DNA of 14,569 bases, from the NCBI GenBank assembly GCA_030146285.1, contig JASLBZ010000027.1:1-14569 (forward strand), written 5' to 3'. The notes beneath the pieces are model-generated. The model was given only the letters and a program-made list of their open reading frames with translations. It ran no database searches and was not told the DNA's origin. A program made the position numbers and the translations under genes. This document shows, piece by piece, positions 1 to 6,353 of this stretch (its first letter is position 1; every line of letters begins with the position of its first letter). The DNA is from Neisseriaceae bacterium. Lineage in GTDB: Bacteria; Pseudomonadota; Gammaproteobacteria; Burkholderiales; Neisseriaceae.

Positions 1-228
1 ATGGTGAATCCCGCTTGCTTTCAATCTGAAGTGCATTTTCACCAAGCAAGTGGCAGCATGAAAAGCAGTATAGGACTGGTGCTGCTTAAGTCTGGCCATT
101 GCCGCATTAATAGTGTGCTATGTGATGAAGCAGCTGGGTATTATTGGCAAGGTAGCGAAGAAGAGGTTGTATTCTTGGACTTGAGCCCCGATGCACAATT
201 GATTAGCGTGAGCATCACGCCAGTTTGA
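1..228 (+). CDS. C-terminal part of a small protein, possibly HutD/Ves family (5' end outside window)
   Basis: The frame is open from the first base and stops with TGA at 226-228. It gives 75 residues with no signal peptide or membrane segment. The ATG at base 1 is probably internal, because no ribosome-binding site can be seen and the product lacks an obvious N-terminal domain. Short alternating beta-strand-like stretches (such as GLVLLKSGHCRI and LISVSITPV) end in a typical beta-sandwich tail. The pattern resembles the second half of HutD/Ves cupin-like proteins, which are small bicupins of poorly known function sometimes linked to histidine use. That family call is a guess from pattern and would need the upstream half. 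The gene converges with the transporter gene at 418-1893, and the two share the hairpin at 356-387. Confidence 0.4.
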   Translation: MVNPACFQSEVHFHQASGSMKSSIGLVLLKSGHCRINSVLCDEAAGYYWQGSEEEVVFLDLSPDAQLISVSITPV

Positions 229-355
229 TTTTCAGTTAAATTGAACTGGCTTGAATGACCAATAAACTGAGAATCGCGTTAGATGTTTAAAATAAAACAC
301 AAAACCCAATAAAAACAACAAATAAAGTTTACGATTGATTGCTTTGCTAAAAACA

Positions 356-387
356 AAAAAAGGCTTTGCAGATGCAAAGCCTTTTTT
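356..387. terminator. Bidirectional rho-independent terminator
   Basis: A near-perfect inverted repeat has arms at 356-370 and 373-387 with core GGCTTTGC/GCAAAGCC. It is flanked by an A-run on the left and a T-run on the right, so it can form a hairpin followed by U residues on either strand. It lies between two convergent genes and probably ends both transcripts. Confidence 0.9.
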
Positions 388-417
388 ATGAAAAGTATCG
401 ATAAAACCCGATTCGGT

Positions 418-1893
418 TTACCAGTAACCCAATACTTTCCACCATGCGCCGCCGATAAAGAACCAAACAGCTAAGTTAACAACACTCATGGCAAAACCAA
501 CTTTCCACCATTCGCCTAGGGTTGTGTAGCCTGAACCGAAAATAATCGGTGCAGTACCAGTACCATAGTGGGTTAGTGACATCATCAATGAAGAAGAGAA
601 AGCCAAGGTTAGGCCCAATAGCATTGGTGGTGCGCCCAAAGCGATACCAGCGGTGAAGAAGGCTGCAAACATGGCGGTAATGTGGGCTGTGGTGCTGGCA
701 AAGAAGTAATGTGAATACACATAAACCAAAACCAGCAATAACATACCCAAGACCCAGTTAACGCCGAGGTGATCAATACCACTACCAACGGTGATGGCCA
801 GCCAATTCACCAAACCCAGTTTGCCTAGGAAGCTTGCCATCATTACCAATGCCGAGAACCACATTACAGTATCCCAAGCACCTTTGTTTTTTAAGACTTC
901 ATCCCACTGCAATACACCGGTAATCAATAAAATAGATAGACCGATAAAAGCCGCTGTTGTAGCGTTAATGGCATAAGCCTCACCAAACAAGATAGCTGGT
1001 ACGCCTGCCCACATAAATAGCAATAGACCGAAGACACCCAAGGTAATTTTTTCAGCGAAAGACAAAGGACCCAAATCACTTAGTTTAGCACGTGCAAACT
1101 GAGGCGCATCAGGGGTTTTTTTGATTTCGGGTGGATACATGAAGTAAATAACCAAAGGCATAATCAATAAAGACAAAATACCTGGAACAATTGCAGCAAC
1201 TGCCCACATGCCCCATGATAAATGAAAAGCAGGACTGGTTGCTTCATAAATCAAGGCGACAATCAAAGGGTTAGGCGCTGTTGCAGTAATGAACATTGCA
1301 GAGGTAATTGGGTTGGTATTGTAGTTAACCAATGCCAAATAGCGGCCAATTTTTTCTGTTGAGCCTGGTTCCGGTTTTGAGTCAAAACTGTCTGCAATCG
1401 AACGCATAATCGGGTGAATAATACCACCACCACGGGCCGTATTACTTGGCGTTACTGGTGCTAGCACAGTTTCTGAGAATGCCAAGGCATAAGCAATACC
1501 CAAGGTGCGTTTGCCAAAAATGGAAATTAAGAAATAACCGATACGAGCACCTAAGCCTGTTTTATTCAAGCTCATGGAGATCATAATCGATACACCGATT
1601 AGCCAAATCAATTCGTTTGAAAAACCACTTAAAGCATCAGCCAAAGCAGCTTTGGGATTACCTGGATGTGTTACTTGGGTTAAGGCAACCAAAGAAATTG
1701 CCAAGATGGAAACGCCACCAATAGGCAGTGCTTTACCAATAATGGCGGCGATGGTGCCGACAAAAAGCGCCAGTAAATGCCAAGCATTGACTGACACACC
1801 TTCAGGAGCAGGAATAGCGAACCAGATAATTAAAGTTAATGCGGTTGCGACGAGGGCCGGGACGGGTTTAATGGGTTCTAACTTATAAGCCAT
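418..1893 (-). CDS. DASS-family (SLC13-like) sodium/dicarboxylate or citrate symporter/antiporter
   Basis: This 491-residue protein is rich in hydrophobic segments across its whole length and resembles the CitT/TtdT/YflS and plastid oxoglutarate/malate translocator branch of the divalent anion:sodium symporters. The first substrate/sodium motif is TPSNTARGGG at residues 148-157 (Ser-Asn-Thr 150-152). The pseudo-repeat counterpart lies near THYGTGTAPI at 441-450, as in CitT. The usual family length is 460-510 residues. It should sit in the inner membrane and move C4-C6 di- or tricarboxylates; the exact substrate and the coupling (sodium or exchange) cannot be read from sequence. I chose the ATG at 1891-1893 over the GTG at 1918-1920 because GAG lies six bases upstream of the ATG, while the GTG has no Shine-Dalgarno and lies almost on the predicted transcription start. 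The gene stands alone: its left neighbour converges and its right neighbour diverges. Confidence 0.92.
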   Translation of the reverse strand: MAYKLEPIKPVPALVATALTLIIWFAIPAPEGVSVNAWHLLALFVGTIAAIIGKALPIGGVSILAISLVALTQVTHPGNPKAALADALSGFSNELIWLIGVSIMISMSLNKTGLGARIGYFLISIFGKRTLGIAYALAFSETVLAPVTPSNTARGGGIIHPIMRSIADSFDSKPEPGSTEKIGRYLALVNYNTNPITSAMFITATAPNPLIVALIYEATSPAFHLSWGMWAVAAIVPGILSLLIMPLVIYFMYPPEIKKTPDAPQFARAKLSDLGPLSFAEKITLGVFGLLLFMWAGVPAILFGEAYAINATTAAFIGLSILLITGVLQWDEVLKNKGAWDTVMWFSALVMMASFLGKLGLVNWLAITVGSGIDHLGVNWVLGMLLLVLVYVYSHYFFASTTAHITAMFAAFFTAGIALGAPPMLLGLTLAFSSSLMMSLTHYGTGTAPIIFGSGYTTLGEWWKVGFAMSVVNLAVWFFIGGAWWKVLGYW

Positions 1894-1929
1894 TTTGGTC
1901 TCATTTTCTGTGATTAACACAAGGTCATT

Positions 1930-1957
1930 ATTGTATCTTTAATAAATGAATATGCAA
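1930..1957 (-). promoter_or_regulatory. Putative sigma-70 promoter of the DASS transporter gene
   Basis: Read on the minus strand, TTGCAT (1952-1957) is followed after 16 bases by TACAAT (1930-1935). Transcription would begin near 1923, giving a leader of about 30 bases before the ATG at 1893. The spacing is plausible but both boxes deviate from consensus. Confidence 0.45.
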
Positions 1958-2225
1958 GGCAAATTATTCATCTACAATTCTAATACAATAAGTGAAATGA
2001 AAATTGATAAGTGTCATTAAACTGTTAATTATCAGAAAATTAATTTTCCGGGTTTTTAATGCCATAAATTTACATAAAAATACATATTCATTGTTGAAGT
2101 GTGTTAAGGATTTTATATTCGTATGATATTTGAAATATCACGAGCCTGTACAATCGCTTAGCTTGGATAAGGCCTTTGGTAAATCTGTCTTCAATAAAAT
2201 ATTCATAATAAATTATTTTTTTATG

Positions 2226-2254
2226 TTGTTAAATTAATAAATGATAACTATAAT
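2226..2254 (+). promoter_or_regulatory. Sigma-70 promoter of the siderophore-binding protein gene
   Basis: A TTGTTA -35 box (2226-2231) is separated by exactly 17 bases from a perfect TATAAT -10 box (2249-2254). Transcription should start near 2261, leaving a leader of about 36 bases before the ATG at 2297. The -10 box lies inside the Fur box, so Fur binding would block RNA polymerase directly. Confidence 0.75.
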
Positions 2255-2261
2255 CATTAAA
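2243..2261 (+). promoter_or_regulatory. Fur box (ferric uptake regulator operator)
   Basis: GATAACTATAATCATTAAA matches the 19-base Fur consensus GATAATGATAATCATTATC at 15 of 19 positions, including all of ATAATCATTA. It overlaps the -10 element of the promoter for a siderophore-type binding protein, which is the classic arrangement for Fe(II)-Fur repression. The downstream gene would be expected to be induced by iron starvation. Confidence 0.8.
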
Positions 2262-2296
2262 AAATACTAACGTATTAACACCATTTTGAGGATAAC

Positions 2297-3154
2297 ATGA
2301 GAAAAAATAAAATTGCATTAACGTGTGTATTGGCATTGTCAACGGCTTTTGCTGTGGCTAAACCGGTTGAGCGCATCGTGGCGTTGGATTTTGGTGCTTT
2401 GGATACCGTGACCACATTGGGCGATGGCCAAAAAATTGTTGCCGCACCCATTAATAATGCACCTGAATATTTGAATACATTTTTCAAAGACAATAAAGTG
2501 GCCAATGCAGGTGGTTTGAAACAACCAAACTTAGATGTGGTTAAACAAGTTAATCCTGATTTTATTGTGATTTCTGGTCGTGCGAATCAATATTTTGATG
2601 AATTGAACACCATTGCGCCTACCATGAAATACACGGTTTCTGGCGATGATTACTTTGCTGGTGTACAAAATAATGTCTTGGAAATTGCTGGTCAATTAGA
2701 GAAAACCCAAGAAGCCAAGGTCGCATTAGAAGCATTGGAAGCGAAAAGCAAAGCTTTGCAAGTTGCCAATCAAAAATCCAATAAAAAAGCCTTGGTTTTA
2801 TTGCACAATAAAGACAATTTAATTCTGTCAGACAAAAGCGGTTACGCCAAAGTGATTTTTGGTTTGGCTGGCGTGAAAAACGCTTATGTTCGTGAAGACA
2901 GTGAGCGTGTTGTGGTAGACGATGCTTTTTTAAATAAAGCTAACCCTGATGTGATTTATATTGTTGATAGAAGCGCTGCCATTGGTGATGAGCCATTAAA
3001 AATGGCACGTTTCCAAGACAAAAAATTGGCCAAAATCAAAGCGATTAAAAACCAAAAAGTGGTGTATTTGAATCCATCACTTTGGTATTTATCAGGCAAT
3101 GGCTTGCAAAGCTTGAATTTGCAGTTAGATGAAGTTAGCCAAGGCATGAAATAA
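2297..3154 (+). CDS. Periplasmic ferric-siderophore-binding protein (FatB/CeuE/YclQ-like)
   Basis: This 285-residue precursor begins with a signal peptide (basic MRKNK, hydrophobic core to residue 21, likely cut AVA|K). There is no lipobox cysteine, so the mature protein should be free in the periplasm. The fold is that of class III ABC binding proteins: an N-terminal RIVALDFGALDTVTTLG strand-helix unit, the VNPDFIVISGR segment (residues 85-95, whose Arg is conserved in YclQ/CeuE-type proteins), a central linking helix, and the C-terminal LNPSLWYLSGNGLQSL signature. It would deliver a ferric siderophore, most likely a catecholate, to an inner-membrane ABC importer. GAGG lies five bases before the ATG. 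Unusually for the family, no permease or ATPase gene is adjacent: the gene has its own Fur-controlled promoter and its own terminator. The partner transporter must lie elsewhere. Confidence 0.9.
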   Translation: MRKNKIALTCVLALSTAFAVAKPVERIVALDFGALDTVTTLGDGQKIVAAPINNAPEYLNTFFKDNKVANAGGLKQPNLDVVKQVNPDFIVISGRANQYFDELNTIAPTMKYTVSGDDYFAGVQNNVLEIAGQLEKTQEAKVALEALEAKSKALQVANQKSNKKALVLLHNKDNLILSDKSGYAKVIFGLAGVKNAYVREDSERVVVDDAFLNKANPDVIYIVDRSAAIGDEPLKMARFQDKKLAKIKAIKNQKVVYLNPSLWYLSGNGLQSLNLQLDEVSQGMK

Positions 3155-3166
3155 CGATATTGAACT

Positions 3167-3195
3167 AAAAATACCAGCATATTGCTGGTATTTTT
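3167..3195 (+). terminator. Rho-independent terminator of the binding-protein gene
   Basis: A perfect inverted repeat has arms at 3167-3179 and 3183-3195 with core TACCAGCA/TGCTGGTA, a three-base loop and a run of seven T (3191-3197). It starts 13 bases after the stop codon. Confidence 0.92.
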
Positions 3196-3313
3196 TTATT
3201 CAAAATTGCTGTACTTCGGTTGCATTGCTTACAGGCTGCTTTATTGTCATGTTTATTTTATATATGATACGGCAACCAGCCATCAAACCAGATCACAAAG
3301 AGACTTCCAGCAC

Positions 3314-4720
3314 ATGAGCCATCACCTTGATTACATTGCGCAGTTGCAAAGCCAACTTCCACGCATCAATTTACTCACCGATCCAAAAGATACTATTGGT
3401 TTTTGTGAAGATCAAAGAAGGCGTTTTGTTGGACATGTTTTTGCCGTGGTATTGCCCAAAAATACCCAAGAAGTCCAAGAGATTGTACGCTTTTGTAGCG
3501 CCAGACAGATTCCATTGACCCCCCAAAGTGGCAATACCAGTTTGTGTGGTGGTGCAACCCCAAGTGATGAAGTGGCTGGGCTGGGTATCATTGTATCCTT
3601 AGCACACATGAATCGTGTTCGGGAAGTGAATTTGGCTGATAATTGTTTGACGGTGGAAGCTGGCATGATCTTGAGTCATGTTCAAGCAACGGCCAAAGAG
3701 CACAATCGATTGTTTCCATTGAGTATGGCAAGCGAAGGCAGTTGTCAAATTGGCGGCAACATTGCTTGCAATGCTGGCGGTTTGAATGTGCTGCGCTATG
3801 GGACTGCACGCGATTTGGTTATGGGACTGGAAGTGGTTTTGCCCAATGGTGAAGTCATTGATCATTTAGAACCACTGCACAAGAACACCACAGGCTTTGA
3901 CAGCAAGCAATTGTTTATTGGCAGTGAAGGGTGTTATGGCATTATTACCGCAGCTAGCTTGAAGTTATTTGCCTTACCCAAAACCACAGTAACGGCTTGG
4001 GTTAATGTGAACAGTATTGAAGAGGCGGTTGCATTGCTAAGTTTAATGCAAGGGCATTTTGCGGAGCGATTAACCAGTTTTGAATTAATCAGTGATTTTG
4101 CTTTGTCCCTAAGCAGCCATTTTAGCCAATTGCCCAAGCCCAATAACGACAGTGCATGGTCAGTTCTTTTGGAGTTAAGTGACAGTTTGAGTTTGCCTGA
4201 GTTGCCCGATTGGCTCATGCAGTGTTTGTGGGACAATGGTTTTCAAAATGCCGTGATTGCCCAGTCCGAATCTGAACGAGAGCAATTGTGGACATTGCGT
4301 GAGAACATATCAGCAGCACAGCGAGATTTGGGCGTGAGCATCAAGCATGATATCGCCATTCCCATTAAATCGGTGGCTGCTTTTGTTGCAAGCAATATGC
4401 CCAAGATTCAGGCTGCCTATCCAGAAGCTAAGCTGGTTGTGTTTGGGCATTTAGGCGATGGCAGCTTACATTACAATGTTTTTTTAAACCATATTTTAAA
4501 TAATGAAGTGTATGTTCATGAGGATAAGATTAATGCCATTGTTTACCAATCCATTGTCGAATTCTCTGGCACCATTGCTGCGGAACACGGCATTGGGCAG
4601 CTTAAAAAAGAATGGTTAAAGGTGGTAAGAACGCCAGAAGAATTGTCTTTAATGCGCATTTTAAAGCAACATTTGGATCCGCAAGATTTGTTCAATCGTG
4701 GCAAAGTGATACCAGAATAG
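3314..4720 (+). CDS. FAD-linked D-2-hydroxyacid dehydrogenase, D-2-hydroxyglutarate dehydrogenase type
   Basis: This 468-residue flavoprotein has the vanillyl-alcohol-oxidase/GlcD architecture. Its N-terminal PCMH-type FAD domain shows PQSGNTSLCGG (residues 70-80) and EGSCQIGGNIACNAGG (141-156). Its C-terminal FAD-oxidase domain carries metal and substrate residues typical of D2HGDH and D-lactate dehydrogenases: LRENI (Arg329), KHDIAIP (Lys344), GHLGDGSLHYN (His379, His386) and AAEHGIG (Glu424, His425). It should oxidise a D-2-hydroxyacid, such as D-2-hydroxyglutarate made as a SerA by-product or D-lactate, and pass electrons to quinone or an electron-transfer flavoprotein. Substrate choice cannot be decided from the motifs. 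I start at the ATG at 3314 because the frame upstream runs back into the preceding terminator and has no other ATG. An AAAGAG about 10 bases upstream is a weak ribosome-binding site. No terminator follows. Confidence 0.9.
   Translation: MSHHLDYIAQLQSQLPRINLLTDPKDTIGFCEDQRRRFVGHVFAVVLPKNTQEVQEIVRFCSARQIPLTPQSGNTSLCGGATPSDEVAGLGIIVSLAHMNRVREVNLADNCLTVEAGMILSHVQATAKEHNRLFPLSMASEGSCQIGGNIACNAGGLNVLRYGTARDLVMGLEVVLPNGEVIDHLEPLHKNTTGFDSKQLFIGSEGCYGIITAASLKLFALPKTTVTAWVNVNSIEEAVALLSLMQGHFAERLTSFELISDFALSLSSHFSQLPKPNNDSAWSVLLELSDSLSLPELPDWLMQCLWDNGFQNAVIAQSESEREQLWTLRENISAAQRDLGVSIKHDIAIPIKSVAAFVASNMPKIQAAYPEAKLVVFGHLGDGSLHYNVFLNHILNNEVYVHEDKINAIVYQSIVEFSGTIAAEHGIGQLKKEWLKVVRTPEELSLMRILKQHLDPQDLFNRGKVIPE
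4407..4418 (-). repeat. Perfect match to the uptake-sequence-like 12-mer AGGCAGCCTGAA
   Basis: The plus strand reads TTCAGGCTGCCT, the reverse complement of the 12-mer I recall as the Kingella-type DNA uptake sequence dialect. It lies inside the flavoprotein gene, encoding Ile-Gln-Ala-Ala. Confidence 0.4.
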
Positions 4721-4818
4721 CCATTCACCTAAAATACAGTCATCAAGTGTTTAATTAAATGACCATGGGGTAATTTAGATGTAGTATTGGTAGGAATTTC
4801 TTGATAAAAGGTTGTGCA

Positions 4819-5961
4819 ATGGAATTGAATAGTAAACGTTTAGAAAAAACCTCCAAACTATTGTATTGGATTATCTCCATTATTTTGTGTGGATTTTTGA
4901 TTCTACTGGGCAATAGAATTTTGTGGAATTTGGATCAAGCATTTACGGCACCCCAAATGCAGGATACTGTCAGTGAAAAAGCATTGGCGCCGATTCTTGC
5001 CGAGCAGGTTGATTTGGCGGTAGATAAGAGTAAGCTTGAGAAAGAGCTGCAAACATTAGACAGCACAATTGCCGCAGCCAATCAAAATTACAATAATGAG
5101 AAACAATCATTTGATAATTGGTTGGAAACCAGAAAAGTCTTAGGCTTATCCAAAGACGATGCCGAAGTGAAATCTCGTGTGGCAAAGCTAGATAATTTTT
5201 ACAAGATAGAACAAGAATGGATTGCTCAACGCACCAAGCTTAATACCTCGATTGGGCAGATTGATGAGGCATCGGCTTTATTGGACAACCAAAGGCTATT
5301 GATTACAAATGATGCGAATGAGCGCTATGTTCAAGCCAAAAACTGGTTTGATATTAAAGTATTTTTATGGCGTTTGTTGATTGTTTCGCCTATTTTGTTA
5401 TTGGGTTTGTGGTTTTTACTCAAGCGCCGCCATGATGCATTTTGGCCGTTATACCGTGGTTTTGTTTTGTTTGCTTTTTATGCTTTTTTTGTGGGTTTAG
5501 CACCTTATTTACCAAGTTACGGTGGCTATGTTCGTTATGGCATGGGTATTGTTTTAAGTGTGGTGTTAGGTTATTACGCGATTAAAAACATTCAGCTGTT
5601 TTTGGCAAAACAAAAAGAACAACTGCAAGTCTCGCAAATGGAGCGGGCGCAAAACATTCAATTAGAAGCCGCTGAAAAAGCCTTAAATCAACACTATTGC
5701 CCATCATGTGGCAAGGATTTTCTGCCCAATAATTGGGAAGTGAATACCAATCCAGCTCTTGCTAATCGCATGCCATCTGCTTACCGACTGGTCAGTGATT
5801 ATTGTCGACATTGCGGATTGAATTTGTTTGCCAATTGCAGTCAGTGTGACACCAAGAACTATGTGCATTTGCCATTTTGCATGAGCTGCGGACATCATGT
5901 GAAGCCGGTTAGCGCCAATAGCCCTCATAAAAAAGAGAAGCTCAAAGAAGCACTTGATTAA
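4819..5961 (+). CDS. Membrane protein of unknown function with coiled coil and C-terminal double zinc ribbon
   Basis: I do not recognise a named family for this 380-residue protein. One transmembrane helix (about residues 14-34) is followed by a charged helical, coiled-coil-like region (about 50-170). Three more membrane helices follow (about 181-202, 208-231 and 238-260). A short Gln/Glu-rich helix (about 262-292) then leads to a C-terminal domain with four CxxC pairs (Cys294/297, 329/332, 340/343, 354/357), ending HHVKP plus a basic tail. Four CxxC knuckles make two treble-clef or rubredoxin-like zinc sites, a double zinc ribbon. With an even number of helices, and the positive-inside rule at LKRRHD (201-206), the zinc domain is probably cytoplasmic and the 50-170 region periplasmic. 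I take the ATG at 4819, with AAAGG seven bases upstream, rather than the in-frame TTG at 4801. It lies 98 bases after the flavoprotein and could share its transcript. Confidence 0.8.
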   Translation: MELNSKRLEKTSKLLYWIISIILCGFLILLGNRILWNLDQAFTAPQMQDTVSEKALAPILAEQVDLAVDKSKLEKELQTLDSTIAAANQNYNNEKQSFDNWLETRKVLGLSKDDAEVKSRVAKLDNFYKIEQEWIAQRTKLNTSIGQIDEASALLDNQRLLITNDANERYVQAKNWFDIKVFLWRLLIVSPILLLGLWFLLKRRHDAFWPLYRGFVLFAFYAFFVGLAPYLPSYGGYVRYGMGIVLSVVLGYYAIKNIQLFLAKQKEQLQVSQMERAQNIQLEAAEKALNQHYCPSCGKDFLPNNWEVNTNPALANRMPSAYRLVSDYCRHCGLNLFANCSQCDTKNYVHLPFCMSCGHHVKPVSANSPHKKEKLKEALD

Positions 5962-5967
5962 AACAAC

Positions 5968-5992
5968 AACGCCCTACTAAAAATAGGGCGTT
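5968..5992 (+). terminator. Probable terminator of the zinc-ribbon protein gene
   Basis: A perfect nine-base inverted repeat AACGCCCTA/TAGGGCGTT has arms at 5968-5976 and 5984-5992 with a seven-base A-rich loop, starting seven bases after the stop codon. The following tract (TATTGTTAT) is T-rich but interrupted, so termination may be less efficient than at the other terminators in the window. Confidence 0.75.
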
Positions 5993-6016
5993 ATTGTTAT
6001 GGGTGATTATGTCGAT

Positions 6017-6036
6017 ATTGGTTTTTAAAAGCCAAT
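6017..6036. repeat. Near-perfect 20-base palindrome
   Basis: ATTGGTTTTT and AAAAGCCAAT are complementary except for one G:T-type mismatch. It lies between the terminator at 5968-5992 and the doubtful short frame. Its role is unknown. Confidence 0.35.
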
Positions 6037-6040
6037 AAAC

Positions 6041-6178
6041 TTGCTTTATTACAATGCCTTATTTGCAGTATCTAAGGCTTGTTGGCCTGCATTGGTTGGT
6101 GTCGGTAAGATTCTGATTGAGACTTTATCCGCGACACTGCATAAAAATCGTGTGGCTCAGATGACAAATCAACATTAA
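6041..6178 (+). CDS. Doubtful 45-codon frame or gene remnant
   Basis: The frame runs from a TTG at 6041 to TAA at 6176-6178 and encodes 45 residues with a hydrophobic middle (ALVGVGKILI) and a polar, basic tail ending NRVAQMTNQH. There is no Shine-Dalgarno before the TTG and the nearest ATG in frame is near the end, so it may be the remnant of a longer gene rather than an active one. The opposite strand is also open over 6049-6153, so openness alone is weak evidence. The hairpin at 6180-6201 begins two bases after the stop. I do not recognise the sequence. Confidence 0.2.
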   Translation: MLYYNALFAVSKACWPALVGVGKILIETLSATLHKNRVAQMTNQH

Positions 6179-6179
6179 A

Positions 6180-6201
6180 ACCAGCCATTAAAATGACTGG
6201 T
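6180..6201. repeat. Imperfect inverted repeat (possible hairpin)
   Basis: ACCAGCCATT and AATGACTGGT pair at nine of ten positions around a two-base centre. On the minus strand it is followed by TTTTAAT, on the plus strand by a non-T-rich tract. It could be a weak terminator or an operator; the sequence alone does not decide. Confidence 0.4.
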
Positions 6202-6353
6202 ATTCAAATAATGACTTAATGTCGTCATGGCATATTCTCATATTAAATTCGACCCAGTATGCAAACTAGTAAATCATATATTATATTTACAAAATAAATA
6301 ATAAACTTTTATTAAAAAACAGTTTTCAATGTGTCTTAAAAGGATGATGCACA

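Larger units (their letters stand above)
1894..2296. other. 403-base divergent intergenic region
   Basis: This region carries the minus-strand promoter of the transporter near 1930-1957 and the plus-strand iron-regulated promoter at 2226-2261. Between them is very AT-rich DNA with a perfect six-base inverted repeat around a 3-base centre (GATATT at 2125-2130, AATATC at 2134-2139). No open frame with a ribosome-binding site and no recognisable RNA gene is visible. Confidence 0.6.
5962..6353. other. 392-base intergenic region with hairpins
   Basis: After the terminator at 5968-5992 this gap holds a near-palindrome at 6017-6036, a doubtful 45-codon frame at 6041-6178 and a second imperfect hairpin at 6180-6201. 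An AT-rich stretch (about 6255-6330) follows and should contain the promoter of the Sel1-repeat gene; TTTACA at 6286-6291 is the best -35 candidate but no convincing -10 box accompanies it. Confidence 0.5.

Noticed and set aside
220..249. CCAGTT...AACTGG inverted repeat after the first gene
   Set aside because: Short arms with competing pairings and no T-run; the strong hairpin at 356-387 explains termination better.
1894..1920. GTG start for the DASS transporter
   Set aside because: No Shine-Dalgarno precedes it and it lies about three bases from the predicted transcription start; the ATG at 1893 has GAG at good spacing.
3182..3313. N-terminal extension of the flavoprotein gene from a TTG at 3182
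   Set aside because: The extension begins inside the preceding terminator, has no ribosome-binding site and encodes residues absent from the family; the ATG at 3314 gives the usual length.
3529..3534. Run of six C as a phase-variation tract in the flavoprotein gene
   Set aside because: Six bases is too short to be a likely slippage tract and the frame is intact through it in a housekeeping enzyme.
4801..4818. TTG start for the zinc-ribbon protein
   Set aside because: The ATG at 4819 has AAAGG seven bases upstream, and this sequence itself lies in the extension, so the extension is best read as leader.
6049..6153. Minus-strand frame of 35 codons ending with a natural-looking tail
   Set aside because: It has no start codon with a ribosome-binding site and is closed upstream by a TGA; the plus strand is equally open, so neither is convincing.
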